64,000 bases of DNA from Bacillus sp. OxB-1. GTDB taxonomy: Bacteria > Bacillota > Bacilli > Bacillales_A > Planococcaceae. This document shows positions 32,219 through 41,704 of this stretch, piece by piece. A program made the position numbers and the translations under genes. The notes below the pieces were generated by a model. The model was not told where the DNA came from. It searched no databases and was given only the letters and a program-made list of their open reading frames with translations. How positions within the stretch are numbered: position 1 is the first letter of the stretch; every line of letters begins with the position of its first letter. The stretch spans positions 1,747,001-1,811,000 of the forward strand of contig NZ_AP013294.1 in the NCBI RefSeq assembly GCF_000829195.1. The letters are read 5' to 3'.

Positions 32219-33040
32219 ATGAAAAAAGTGGATAAGGGCCCGACATCATTTCTCGTTCCGATGTGGGAGTGGGTTTTTACATTACTGGAGAAGCTATCCG
32301 TCTTTTCTGTCGTCAGAAAAATAGCACCCAAGAAAATAGTGGGAAAGTATTGGTTTGTGGATGCTTGGGTTATTGGTAATCTATTGCTCGCATTTGCTTC
32401 TGTCTATATTGTATCGTATGAAAAAACGCCGAGCCTTTTGGTATATATCATTGTTGCTTATGGAATTCTTAGGGTTTTCGAGATTTTCATTTACCAGATG
32501 AATGTACTGTTGGTCCATCCTTTCAAAGGAACGAACAAGACATCTTACACTTTGCATAGCTATAGAAGGATGATTGTGGCGCTTATTCATAACTTCTTCG
32601 AAATCATCTTTTGGTTTGCAACGACCTATGTAGCCTTTCAGTTCACTTTTGAGCATTCGTTGGAACGGTTGAATCCTGTTATGATCGTCTACTATAGTTT
32701 CGTCACGATGGTTAGCTATACTAGTCACTTGGATAAGAGTAGTTGGACGCTACTTGCTACCACCATACTCCATTTCCAGGCGATCATCGGATTGTTTATG
32801 ACCGTCATCTCTCTAGCGCGTTTCGTCTCCTTATTTCCTAAACCAGAAACATTGGATGATTGGGAGAAGGAATATGACATTTATAATAATATCCAGCGCA
32901 TTGAACAGCAACTTGAGGAGATGAATACTAAATTGGATGCCATGAATCGAGCGAATGATAAACCATCTGTCGAAGTAGTGAATGATAGACAACCACGTGT
33001 GGATACGGATGCGAGAGCTGGCGATCCGAGTTGCCATTAA
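32219..33040 (+). CDS. Membrane protein with an ion-channel-like C-terminal half
   Basis: A 273-residue protein with about four or five membrane helices (residues 50-70, 72-90, 120-145, 165-195). The segment MIVYYSFVTMVSYTSHLDKS, followed by a helix with LFMTVISLARFVSLFPK, resembles the pore helix-filter-inner helix of two-TM potassium channels (YFSxVTxxTxGYGD). The filter GYG is absent. A C-terminal coiled coil (IQRIEQQLEEMNTKLDAMNR) may mediate assembly. The ribosome site is AATGGAG. It could be a non-selective channel or an effector of a defence module; both ideas are inference. Confidence 0.65.
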   Translation: MKKVDKGPTSFLVPMWEWVFTLLEKLSVFSVVRKIAPKKIVGKYWFVDAWVIGNLLLAFASVYIVSYEKTPSLLVYIIVAYGILRVFEIFIYQMNVLLVHPFKGTNKTSYTLHSYRRMIVALIHNFFEIIFWFATTYVAFQFTFEHSLERLNPVMIVYYSFVTMVSYTSHLDKSSWTLLATTILHFQAIIGLFMTVISLARFVSLFPKPETLDDWEKEYDIYNNIQRIEQQLEEMNTKLDAMNRANDKPSVEVVNDRQPRVDTDARAGDPSCH

Positions 33041-33792
33041 ACCGATACATAAACGATAACTGTTTTTGTCTATTGATAAATAGATTTTGCAAAAGGGGAT
33101 AGTAATAAAAGTCTGGCATCTTCTGAGAGTTCCAAGTCCGTTATGTGAACTAATAACACTTAGAGAAGCTTGTCGTGCGAATAGACAGCGCCTTTTGGCT
33201 CTTCTGCGATTATAGCAGGGCTGAAATGATGAAGATGCACGCTCACGGAAGTACAGCAAACTGTCTACGGAAAGGATGTTGCAACTAATACCGATGACTT
33301 TGTGGCGGGGATGCGTTGTATTTGAAAGCATTGTTATTTATTTAAGAATTAAAACCAAGGTTCAACGTCTCTTTTATTAGCAATCAACATATAATATACT
33401 GACTGGCCCCGTAACGAAAGGGGACCTCAGTATAAACGGAATCATCGTAGTGCAAATTACCACACCCAGTATAATAGTGATTTTTCTCTTCATGAAAATC
33501 CTTATCGGTCGAAAGAAAAATTGCTAGGAAGAAGAAATAAATTGTATGTATGCTAACGGCAATTTGCATGTTTTCTTTTTGCCTAACAATAACTAGTTGA
33601 CACGGCAATAAATATTTTATTGAGTCACTTAGCCATATGAAAAAAGGGGCCCAGTCGATTTCAAATACAACTAAATTAGAAATCGACTGGGAATGAATAA
33701 AAATAAACAAAATAAATAACAAGTACACAATAAAGTATTACCATTGTTTCTTGTAGTCAATGATCAAGGTTAGAAAAAAATTATCAAAGTGT
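33041..33792. other. Gene-free stretch with one strong hairpin
   Basis: No open frame here has a ribosome site. At 33650-33694 CCCAGTCGATTTC and GAAATCGACTGGG form a perfect 13-bp stem. It could end a transcript on the minus side. The function of the rest is not seen. Confidence 0.5.
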
Positions 33793-33826
33793 TAAAAACG
33801 CCAAGATCCCCCCTTGGCGTTTTTTG
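33793..33826 (+). terminator. Intrinsic terminator used as target site of the group II intron
   Basis: AACGCCAAG and CTTGGCGTT arms followed by TTTTT. The intron begins directly after the T run with GTGCG, as class C group II introns prefer. Confidence 0.85.
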
Positions 33827-35881
33827 TGCGCTTGGCAGCGCTTTTCTCTAATGGGTGAAAGTCCCTAACATGCCGTAGTGGCGGAAATGTATAGCTGACT
33901 GGTAGTGCGGGTATCGCGAGGTTCCGTGCGGAGGACCAGAAGGCAAAATCCGGAACAGGTGGTATATACCATGTTGGCTGGTAGGATGGGATGACCTTGC
34001 AAAAGATGGGGATGTCCAAAACCACACTATATCCTATTAGTTATGAGGACTGGATTCGGAGGAAAGAGAATTGACGTGACCCAAGGAGGTCTCATTCCCT
34101 CCACCTTCGGTGGTAAGGGCTTGCCAAACCCGTAATGGACAAGGGGAGCCTGACGGGGAGTGAGAAGTCAGAGCAGGGGATAGTAGTGAAGAAGCTTACC
34201 GGAAAAGCCACAAAGGTAAGTGACTTATCATCTGATTGATAAGGTCCTCGCCTGTCCAAAAGGCGGCGAGCGAATGCGAAGCCCAACTGTCCATGTAAGA
34301 GAGGTCTATGCACTAATAAGTTCTCCATGTACCGAGCAGAAGCCGAGGAGGCAGATAGCCGTAGAGTCGGGACCGAATAGTCAGTAGGTTGCTTGGGGGC
34401 GGAGTACTCATTCAAAGTGTCCATCAGTGAAACCTATACGGTGGGCATGTGAATCAGGAAGGATACGGATACATGAAAGAACCAATAGGAAAGCAGGACT
34501 TGCGTGCAGGAGGAAAATCCGAAAAGAAAAGGAAATGGTATAGCCTCATTGACAAAGTCTGGGCGTACTCAAATCTGGAAATGGCCTTCTATGACGTCAA
34601 GAAGAACAGGGGCGCCCATGGCGTGGACAGACAATGTCACGATTAAAGAGTATGAAATGAAGTTGGAACACAACTTAAGAGTGCTCCAACAATCTCTGCG
34701 TGATAAAACGTACCGTGCCAGACCAGTCAGAAGGGTGTATATTCCAAAAGCAGATGGAACGGAGCGCCCGCTCGGCATCCCGACGGTGCAGGACCGGATT
34801 GTACAAGCGGCAGTCAAACGGAAGCTCGAACCCATCTTCGAAGAGAAATTCCTCCCATGCAGCTTCGGATTCCGTCCGGAGCGAAGTGCACATATGGCTA
34901 TCGAGAAAATCCGGAAGGATTTACTGGAAGGGTATACGTATGTGATTGATGCGGATATCAAAACGTATTTCGATACTATACTCCATGAAAAACTGATAGA
35001 ACTTATCAGGGAGGAAATGGTGGATGGGAGTGTGTTAGCGCTCATCGAGCAGTTCCTGAATTCTGGAATCCTGGAGGATGGGGTGTACTATGAGAGCCTT
35101 CAAGGCAGTCCGCAGGGCGGAGTGATTAGTCCCCTTTTGGCGAACATCTATCTGCACCCATTGGATGAAATTATGACGGAGCGAAACCATCGGATTACCC
35201 GTTACGCAGATGATTTTGTCATCTGCTGCAAATCCAGAAAGGGAGCGGAAAGGGTACTGAAATCCGTGAAGAAAATCCTCGAAGGGGATTTGGGGCTGGT
35301 TGTACATCCTACCAAAACGAAAATAGTAGATAACCTGACAGAGCCCTTCACATTCCTTGGCTACACATTCAAGGTCGGTTACTACCATGGGCCTTCGAGT
35401 GAGGCTGTTAAGAAGTTCAAGCGGAAAGTGAAGGAAGTCACCAAGAAGAACCAGACTGTCAACCTGGCAGAATTCATCAAACACAGATTGAATCCAGTCG
35501 TCAGGGGGTGGGGAAGGTACTTTGGAATTGGCTTCAGTAAGACGTTGTTCACGGAACTTGACTCTTGGATTCGTCGAAGACTGCGAATGATGCAGCTAAG
35601 GAGTTGGAGGAAAGTCAAAAAGCTACATAAGGAGCTTAGGAGACGAAACTGGAAGGGGGAACTCCCCGGTCTGAGAATGACAAAATGGAGAAGTTCCCTT
35701 TCTACACCTGTACACGTCGCTATACCAATCGAAAGATTCCGGGAACTGCGATTGGTTTTCTTACTGGATATTTATCAAGACCTGCATCCCCAAAGGGGAT
35801 AAGCATGGAGGAGCCGTATGCGATGACCCGCACGTACGGATCTGTGAGAGGCGCATGAAATTATTCATGCGCCTACTCTAT
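33826..35881 (+). mobile_element. Bacterial class C group II intron
   Basis: The element starts GTGCGCTTGG right after a terminator. It has about 640 bases of structured RNA before the reverse transcriptase gene and ends with domain V (GAGCCGTATGCGATGACCCG to GTACGGATCTGTGAGAGGC) and a domain VI stem (GCGCATGAA/TTCATGCGC) followed by CCTACTCTAT. These ends and the insertion site are typical of class C. The intron-encoded protein carries a frameshift, so mobility is doubtful. Confidence 0.88.
34473..35802 (+). pseudogene. Group II intron reverse transcriptase/maturase, frameshifted
   Basis: The N-terminal part (MKEPIGKQDLRAGGKSEKKR to NRGAHGVDRQ) is in one frame from ATG 34473. The rest (VTIKEYEMKLEHNLRVLQ to the end) is in the next frame. 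Deleting one base near 34635 (ACAATGTCAC) restores a normal DRQVTIKEY join. RT motifs are intact: LGIPTVQDRIVQAAVKRKLE, FGFRPERSAHMAI, VIDADIKTYFD, QGSPQGGVISPLLANIYL and the catalytic RYADDF. The maturase X region follows. There is no endonuclease domain, as usual for class C. The shift may be real or a sequencing error. Confidence 0.85.
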
Positions 35882-35969
35882 CTATTAAAGAACATACATT
35901 CCATATGTGCTATAATAAAAGGACCATAATGAATAACAATATACAATATAAGAAAGGTGGCCGCATCCC

Positions 35970-37457
35970 ATGACTTCAGCAATCGAGCTGCTTGACGAGG
36001 AACGATTAAAGCTAAATAAAATATTGGTCAATAAATCTTTGTACAGTCAATACCTCACCCCCCTTTCCGTTGCCCGTTTTATGGCTTTTCTCTTTGATCC
36101 TGTGAGTTTGCGTAATCCTTCCATTTTGGATGCCGGGGCGGGAATCGGAACGTTGACGGCCTCTCTGTTGGAGAGAATCACTTCCGAAGCGCTAACCGAC
36201 GCCGCATCCTGTACGGCAATTGAAATCGATCCGTTGCTTGGGGAGCGTATTGCGAAAACGGTTGCTCGCTTTAAAGATGAAATGACGGTTGATTTACACT
36301 TGATCCCTCAAGATTTCATCGAATGGGGAACCTCACAAGTGGACGAGCAGAACAGCTTGTTTGATGATCATGGGAAGCGGTTTTCACATATCATCCTGAA
36401 TCCGCCATATAAGAAGATGAACAGCGCTTCGCATCATCGAAAATTGCTGAGCGGTGTCGGGATTGAAACAGTCAATCTTTACACGGCGTTTATGGCTCTT
36501 GCAATCAAATTGTTGGATGAGCGGGGGCAACTTGTTGCCATTGTGCCACGGAGTTTTTGCAATGGACCTTACTACAAACCTTTCCGGGAGCTTTTATTGA
36601 GTGAGACGGCTATCCGACAAATCCATCTTTTCACTGCGCGGGACAAAGCATTTCAGGATGATTCCGTGTTGCAGGAGAATGTCATTCTTCATTTGGAGCG
36701 CGGAGTCGAACAGGGAGAGGTCAAAATTTCCACTTCCACCGACGACAAGTTCTCGGATTATGACGAAAAGTTGTATCCTATTGATCGGGTCGTCAAGCCG
36801 GGAGATGTTGAGAAATTTATTTATATACCTATTAACCAGGATGCCAAAGAGAAGTCCTGCTATGCGAAGCTTACATACAGGCTCCAAGATCTGGGCATTT
36901 CTGTATCTACGGGACCGGTTGTCGGCTTCCGGGTGAAAGAACATTTACGGATGGAGCCCGAAGAAGGAACCGTTCCCCTTTTATATCCAGTTCATATTGA
37001 ACGGGAAGGAATCCGTTGGCCAAAAGTGTCGAAGAAAGCGAATGCGATTGTCTACAATCAGGAGACGGAGAAGTGGCTTTATCCGAATGGTAGTTATGTC
37101 ATGATTCGACGATTTTCATCTAAAGAGGAGAAGCGCCGGATCTTTTCCGCTGTTACCCACCCGGAGATGTTTACGGACGATCAGATTGGGTTTGAGAATG
37201 GCGTGAACGTGCTACATAAAGACAAGCAGGGGATGCCGTTGCGATTGGCATATGGACTGCATGTCTATATGAACTCGTCTCTGTTCGACAATTATTTCAG
37301 ATCGTTTAATGGACATACGCAAGTGAACGCAACTGATTTGCGGTCCATGTATTTTCCATCCGAGGAAATTCTGAATGACTTGGGATCTTGGTATGTATCC
37401 CATGAATTGCCTGACCAGAATGCGATTGATGAAAAGGTGATGGAGGTCTTGTCCTGA
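35970..37457 (+). CDS. Adenine-specific DNA methyltransferase of a PstI/BsuBI-type R-M system
   Basis: A 495-residue N6-adenine methyltransferase. SAM binding is seen in LDAGAGIGTLTASLLER and the catalytic motif is LNPPYKKM (NPPY). The C-terminal target recognition half has FNGHTQVNATDLRSMYFP. The following gene is a PstI/BsuBI-type endonuclease, so the likely target is CTGCAG with the adenine methylated. The stop TGA shares a base with the nuclease start. AAAGGTGG precedes ATG. CTGCAG sites occur in this window (for example near 1125 and 1581), which is consistent with a host protected by this enzyme. Confidence 0.9.
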   Translation: MTSAIELLDEERLKLNKILVNKSLYSQYLTPLSVARFMAFLFDPVSLRNPSILDAGAGIGTLTASLLERITSEALTDAASCTAIEIDPLLGERIAKTVARFKDEMTVDLHLIPQDFIEWGTSQVDEQNSLFDDHGKRFSHIILNPPYKKMNSASHHRKLLSGVGIETVNLYTAFMALAIKLLDERGQLVAIVPRSFCNGPYYKPFRELLLSETAIRQIHLFTARDKAFQDDSVLQENVILHLERGVEQGEVKISTSTDDKFSDYDEKLYPIDRVVKPGDVEKFIYIPINQDAKEKSCYAKLTYRLQDLGISVSTGPVVGFRVKEHLRMEPEEGTVPLLYPVHIEREGIRWPKVSKKANAIVYNQETEKWLYPNGSYVMIRRFSSKEEKRRIFSAVTHPEMFTDDQIGFENGVNVLHKDKQGMPLRLAYGLHVYMNSSLFDNYFRSFNGHTQVNATDLRSMYFPSEEILNDLGSWYVSHELPDQNAIDEKVMEVLS

Positions 37458-38404
37458 TGGAGATGATTCATCCGAATATAAGCCAAGGTATCGAGATTCT
37501 AAGGGCGCTCGGTATGCCGAAGGAGCAGCAGAATGACCGATCTGCCCTTTGTTTATTGGCCTTATTAAATATTGGTCCGGACCAGACGTGGCAGGATGCG
37601 GAACAGGTTTTGATTGGGATTACGCCAATCATGGAATTCAGTAAAGAAAACTATGGGCGAAGTTATGCGCCGAATAGCCGGGAGACATTTCGGCGATTTT
37701 CCATGCATCAGTTTGTCGATGCGGGGATTGCTCTGTATAATCCGGATGATCCGCTTAGACCGGTGAATAGCCCCAAGGCAGTTTACCAGATAGAAGAGGA
37801 GACGTTGGAAACGATAAAGGCGTTCAATACGGAACAGTGGGATACGGCATTGGAGAAATTTCTCGGCAATCGCGAGACGTTAATAGGGAAGAATGCCAAA
37901 ACACGCAAAAGGAATCTGGTTCCTATCCAAATTGCCCCTGGACAGGAGATAGCCATTTCGCCTGGAGAGCATAGTGAATTGATCAAAGCGATTATTGAAG
38001 AGTTCGCTCCTCAATTCGTGCCGGGAGGAGTGTTGGCTTATGCAGGTGATACAGGGGACAAGCTAGGCTATATTGACGAGGCTTTGCTACTGCACTTGGG
38101 AATAGAAATCGATTGGCATGGCAAAATGCCGGACGTCGTCATTTTTTATCCGGAAAAACATTGGCTGGTCCTCATTGAATCCGTAACTAGTCATGGACCG
38201 ATTGATGGGAAACGGTATCGAGAGTTGGAAAAACTATTTGAAAGTTCTTCAGCGGGGCTAGTCTATCTGACGGCTTTCCCAAGCAGGCAATTGTTTTCGA
38301 GGTATGCTCCAGTAATCGCCTGGGAGACGGAAGTCTGGGTGGCGGAAGATCCGACGCACCTAATCCATTTCAATGGGGAGCGGTTTTTGGGGCCTTATAA
38401 ATAA
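37457..38404 (+). CDS. PstI/BsuBI-family type II restriction endonuclease
   Basis: A 315-residue enzyme. The N-terminal helical half (QGIEILRALGMPKEQQNDRS) is a winged-helix-like domain, and the C-terminal half is a PD-(D/E)XK fold with YAGDTGDKLGYIDEALLLHL, MPDVVIFYPEKHWLVLIESV and TSHGPIDGKRYREL. These match BsuBI/PstI. It cuts unmethylated foreign DNA, probably at CTGCAG. It overlaps the methyltransferase gene by one base and so follows it in translation. Confidence 0.9.
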   Translation: MEMIHPNISQGIEILRALGMPKEQQNDRSALCLLALLNIGPDQTWQDAEQVLIGITPIMEFSKENYGRSYAPNSRETFRRFSMHQFVDAGIALYNPDDPLRPVNSPKAVYQIEEETLETIKAFNTEQWDTALEKFLGNRETLIGKNAKTRKRNLVPIQIAPGQEIAISPGEHSELIKAIIEEFAPQFVPGGVLAYAGDTGDKLGYIDEALLLHLGIEIDWHGKMPDVVIFYPEKHWLVLIESVTSHGPIDGKRYRELEKLFESSSAGLVYLTAFPSRQLFSRYAPVIAWETEVWVAEDPTHLIHFNGERFLGPYK

Positions 38405-38737
38405 AAAGCAGGAAGAGCGAAGAAAAAACATGTTCATCAACCAAGACGATGAATGAAGTAATCGACGCTTATTTTCGTTACTCGGCTAAAATATGTATCC
38501 AAATCCTGAATCCATGATTTAGTCATTGCCGGAAAAATCACCAATCTAACCAATTATCAGATCATCTTGTAAACCTCTAAAGTGATGATGACGCAGGCCA
38601 ATCAAGTTACAAGCGGAATACTACAACTGCTTGTTATTGCTATGGAAGGGGACCCGAGACCAGCCCCCTTCTACCTTTCTCTCAGCTCCTTTTTATCTCC
38701 TTTTCCAGGAATGAATGTTCCCATTTTAGACATCTCC
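38405..38737. other. Gap between convergent R-M and TRAP operons
   Basis: No gene is seen. GAAGGGG and CCCCCTTC (about 38645-38673) can pair around a GC-rich loop, but there is no T run on either side. Confidence 0.4.
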
Positions 38738-40036
38738 CTACATCAAGCCAGGTAGAAACAAGATCAGTTTCGGGAACGCGAGGAATATGACTAAGATGAA
38801 TAAATCGGCAATGATAAAAGGTATGGAACCTTTGATGATATCCCCGTATTCGCTCCCTTTCACTACCCCTTGAATCATGAAAATACTGATTCCGAATGGC
38901 GGGGTGACTAGCGAAATCTCGGCTAGGAAAACGACAATGACACCAAACCAAATCGGGTCAAAGCCTAATTGAATAATGGCTGGCAGGATGATCGGTATCG
39001 TTAAAAACATAGCAGAGATCATATCGATAAACATTCCTAGGAATAGATACATTAAGCAGACGAAGACCATAATCGTCATAGGGCTTACATTAAGACCGGT
39101 GAGAAATTCAGAAACAAATGCTGGAATTTGTGTGATTCCTAAAAAATAACCAAATAAAAACGAAGAAATGACGATAAAGAATACGGTTGCGGACGTTTTG
39201 ATTGTTTCTATAATAGAAGAGGTAAAGCCGCTCCATTTCAATTTTTTGGTCACGATTGTAATGACGAAGGCAATAGCTGCTCCGACCGCCCCAGCTTCCG
39301 TTGGGGTAAAGACTCCAAGATATAAACCGATCATGATGGATCCGATGAGTATGGCAATTCCCCAAATCCCTTTTAACGAATGGACTTTTTCTTTCATGCT
39401 GTATTTTTGCGTTTTTGGGGCCCAATCCGGATTTTTCTTTAGTACTACATAAATCGTGACGATATAGCCAAGGGTGATGATGATTCCCGGAATGATCCCC
39501 GCAATTAACAGTTTTCCAACCGGTTGTTCTGCCAAGATCGCATAAATAATCATCAACATACTCGGAGGAATCATTTGGGCAAGGGGGCCAGCTGACGCGA
39601 CGGCCCCGTATGCTAATTTTTTATTCACTCCGAGCCTTTCCATCTCGGGAATCGTTATCCTGGCCAATGTGGCGGTAGATGCTGGTCCAGATCCGTTTGC
39701 CGCCCCGAACGCGGCTCCGCCGATGATCGTTGCATATAAAATGCCGCCGGGGATATTGCCTAACCATTTATTAAACGAAGAAAACATATCCGTGGCAAGG
39801 TTTCCATAGTACACAAAGTAACCCATTAGTAAAAAAAGCGGGATGACTGTGAATGTATAGCTAGCAACAGTGGAATAGGGAACGAGCCCCATCAACTTCA
39901 ATGTGGGATTCAATCCGCTGATGGACCAATAACCGAAAAAGCCGACAGCAGCCATTGATAATGCGACAGGTACTCGTAGTAACAACAACCCGATTAGCAC
40001 GACTAATCCTACAAAGCCTATAACTAAAGCTGACAA
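38738..40036 (-). CDS. dctM: TRAP transporter large permease subunit (DctM type)
   Basis: A 432-residue, about 12-helix membrane protein of the DctM family. Motifs are RVPVALSMAAVGFFGYW, GNLATDMFSSFNKWLGNIPG, YGAVASAGPLAQMIPPSMLM and VGVFTPTEAGAVGAAIAF. The subunit moves solute with sodium. The start is TTG 40036, with GGTGATG upstream. It works with DctQ and DctP encoded just before it. The operon also holds two enzymes for an aromatic or cyclic acid, which hints at the substrate. Confidence 0.93.
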   Translation of the reverse strand: MSALVIGFVGLVVLIGLLLLRVPVALSMAAVGFFGYWSISGLNPTLKLMGLVPYSTVASYTFTVIPLFLLMGYFVYYGNLATDMFSSFNKWLGNIPGGILYATIIGGAAFGAANGSGPASTATLARITIPEMERLGVNKKLAYGAVASAGPLAQMIPPSMLMIIYAILAEQPVGKLLIAGIIPGIIITLGYIVTIYVVLKKNPDWAPKTQKYSMKEKVHSLKGIWGIAILIGSIMIGLYLGVFTPTEAGAVGAAIAFVITIVTKKLKWSGFTSSIIETIKTSATVFFIVISSFLFGYFLGITQIPAFVSEFLTGLNVSPMTIMVFVCLMYLFLGMFIDMISAMFLTIPIILPAIIQLGFDPIWFGVIVVFLAEISLVTPPFGISIFMIQGVVKGSEYGDIIKGSIPFIIADLFILVIFLAFPKLILFLPGLM

Positions 40037-40073
40037 ATTTCATCACCACTTTATTTGGGATTTTCTTCATCAA

Positions 40074-40580
40074 TTAAACTGTGGCTTTTCTAAATTGATT
40101 CACGATATCTAGTAGAAATCGAAATGCAATCAACACCATTGAAAAAGCTACAATGAATCTTCCCGGCCAAATCGGGACGGGGAGGATTCCGATAGTATGC
40201 TCACCAACTTTGAAAGAGTCGACAAATGAATTGATTCCTTGCCAAGCGAAAATGAGAGTAATAAAAAATCCAAGCAAGAATATCAATATGTTGGTGATCT
40301 TTTGAATGGACGGTGGAAATTTCTTTGCTACAAAATCAATAGCGATATGTTCTTTTTCGTTTTGGACGTAGGAAATGCCTAATAAGCAAACGCCAACCAT
40401 CAGCTGGGAAGAGATTTCAAAAACGCCGGGAATGCTATAGTTGGCAAGTTTCCGTAAAATGACCTCCATCGTTATGAGGGCCATCATGATCATAATTAAA
40501 AAACCAGCCAAATAGACGCTTACTATCTCAGTTTTCCGATGCAATTTATCAAAACTTCGAATGATCTTCATCCTATTCAC
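40074..40580 (-). CDS. dctQ: TRAP transporter small permease subunit (DctQ type)
   Basis: A 168-residue protein with four helices. The family motif is MEVILRKLANYSIPGVFEIS near residue 40, with YVQNEKEHIAIDFVAKKFPP and PVPIWPGRFIVAFSMVLIAF. It bridges the binding protein and the large subunit. It lies 37 bases before dctM and 5 after dctP. Confidence 0.9.
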   Translation of the reverse strand: MNRMKIIRSFDKLHRKTEIVSVYLAGFLIMIMMALITMEVILRKLANYSIPGVFEISSQLMVGVCLLGISYVQNEKEHIAIDFVAKKFPPSIQKITNILIFLLGFFITLIFAWQGINSFVDSFKVGEHTIGILPVPIWPGRFIVAFSMVLIAFRFLLDIVNQFRKATV

Positions 40581-40585
40581 AGCCC

Positions 40586-41692
40586 TTACTCTGGAATTCC
40601 GTTCGTTTGATATTCTTCATCGTACTTTTCAATCAGCTCAACGAATCTATTTAGTATTTCCTCAGCAGGCTTACCTTCTCGTTCCGGGCCGTCTATCCAC
40701 TTTTTCCAAACCGCTTCTTTTGCGATTTCCTGTAATTTTGCAACATCCTCATCGCTTGGCTCATTTATGGTGACGCCTGCATCCAAATACTTTTGTAACG
40801 ACGATTCTTCACCTTCGACTTGATAGATATTATGGAAATCGACAGCATTTTTTACAGCGGCTTCTTCAAATATCTTTTTCAAATCATCCGGTAACGCATC
40901 GAATTTATCTTTGTTCATACCCAATACGCCGCCTTGGCTTCCGAGGGGAAGTTTCCAAACACTTTTAGCCAACTCATGAATTCCGTAAGTCGCTGAAGAT
41001 GTAAACCCGAGCATTGCAGAATCTACGGCGCCTCGTTCCATTGCTTCAAAACTCTCGGTGATTACAATTCCAACAGACACTGTATCCAACGCTTCAGCTA
41101 AAATACTTTGCGTACCGGCAGCAATCACCTTTTGTCCTTTGATATCGTCAAAGCTTTTAACATCTTTTGTGGATATATAATAATAGGATGGTAGAACAAA
41201 GTTTCCGACTACTTGAATTCCTTGGCTTTCATACTCCTCCTTAAGCTCGGGAAACTCATTGTATAAATCTTGCATAGCTCTAGTGCCCGTCCACTGATCA
41301 ACCCATAAGGCAGGCAAGGATTCAATGGTCGCCAATGGATTGTTCGCAGGAGTATATCCAGGGACTATCAGGGCAATATCGGCAATGCCGGCACCGACAG
41401 CACTGGAGGTATCCGCAGCTTTCACCAAAGACTCACTGTAATACCGTTCAAACGTCACTCGTCCATCCGAATTTTTTTCGACTTCGTCTAGATAGGCATC
41501 AAAGCCCTGGGATAGTTTCGCTTCTTTAGGTGCTTGGATACTTGATTTGAATTTATAGGTTTTATTGTTATCCGTTTCTTTTGCGTCAGTAGCTGTTTCG
41601 GTTGCTTCGCTGACTGAATCCGAACCGCATGCTGTTAATAGTAAGGCGAAAACAAGGCCAATCGAAGCAACACTCGCTTTAAATCTCTTCAT
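40586..41692 (-). CDS. dctP: TRAP transporter solute-binding lipoprotein (DctP type)
   Basis: A 368-residue lipoprotein. The signal is MKRFKASVASIGLVFALLLT, with lipobox LLTAC (Cys about 22), followed by a Ser/Thr/Asp-rich linker. The DctP fold shows KFSSIQAPKEAKLSQGF, SLVKAADTSSAVGAGIADIA and EAMERGAVDSAMLGFTSSAT. It captures an organic acid outside the cell. GAGGAGGG precedes ATG. The ligand is probably related to the substrates of the hydrolase and cyclase upstream. Confidence 0.92.
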   Translation of the reverse strand: MKRFKASVASIGLVFALLLTACGSDSVSEATETATDAKETDNNKTYKFKSSIQAPKEAKLSQGFDAYLDEVEKNSDGRVTFERYYSESLVKAADTSSAVGAGIADIALIVPGYTPANNPLATIESLPALWVDQWTGTRAMQDLYNEFPELKEEYESQGIQVVGNFVLPSYYYISTKDVKSFDDIKGQKVIAAGTQSILAEALDTVSVGIVITESFEAMERGAVDSAMLGFTSSATYGIHELAKSVWKLPLGSQGGVLGMNKDKFDALPDDLKKIFEEAAVKNAVDFHNIYQVEGEESSLQKYLDAGVTINEPSDEDVAKLQEIAKEAVWKKWIDGPEREGKPAEEILNRFVELIEKYDEEYQTNGIPE

Positions 41693-41704
41693 AGGAATCC
41701 CTCC

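Noticed and set aside
33384-33728. Minus-strand hydrophobic frame of 114 codons
   Set aside because: GTG start without a ribosome site, odd composition in AT-rich DNA, and a perfect hairpin within it.
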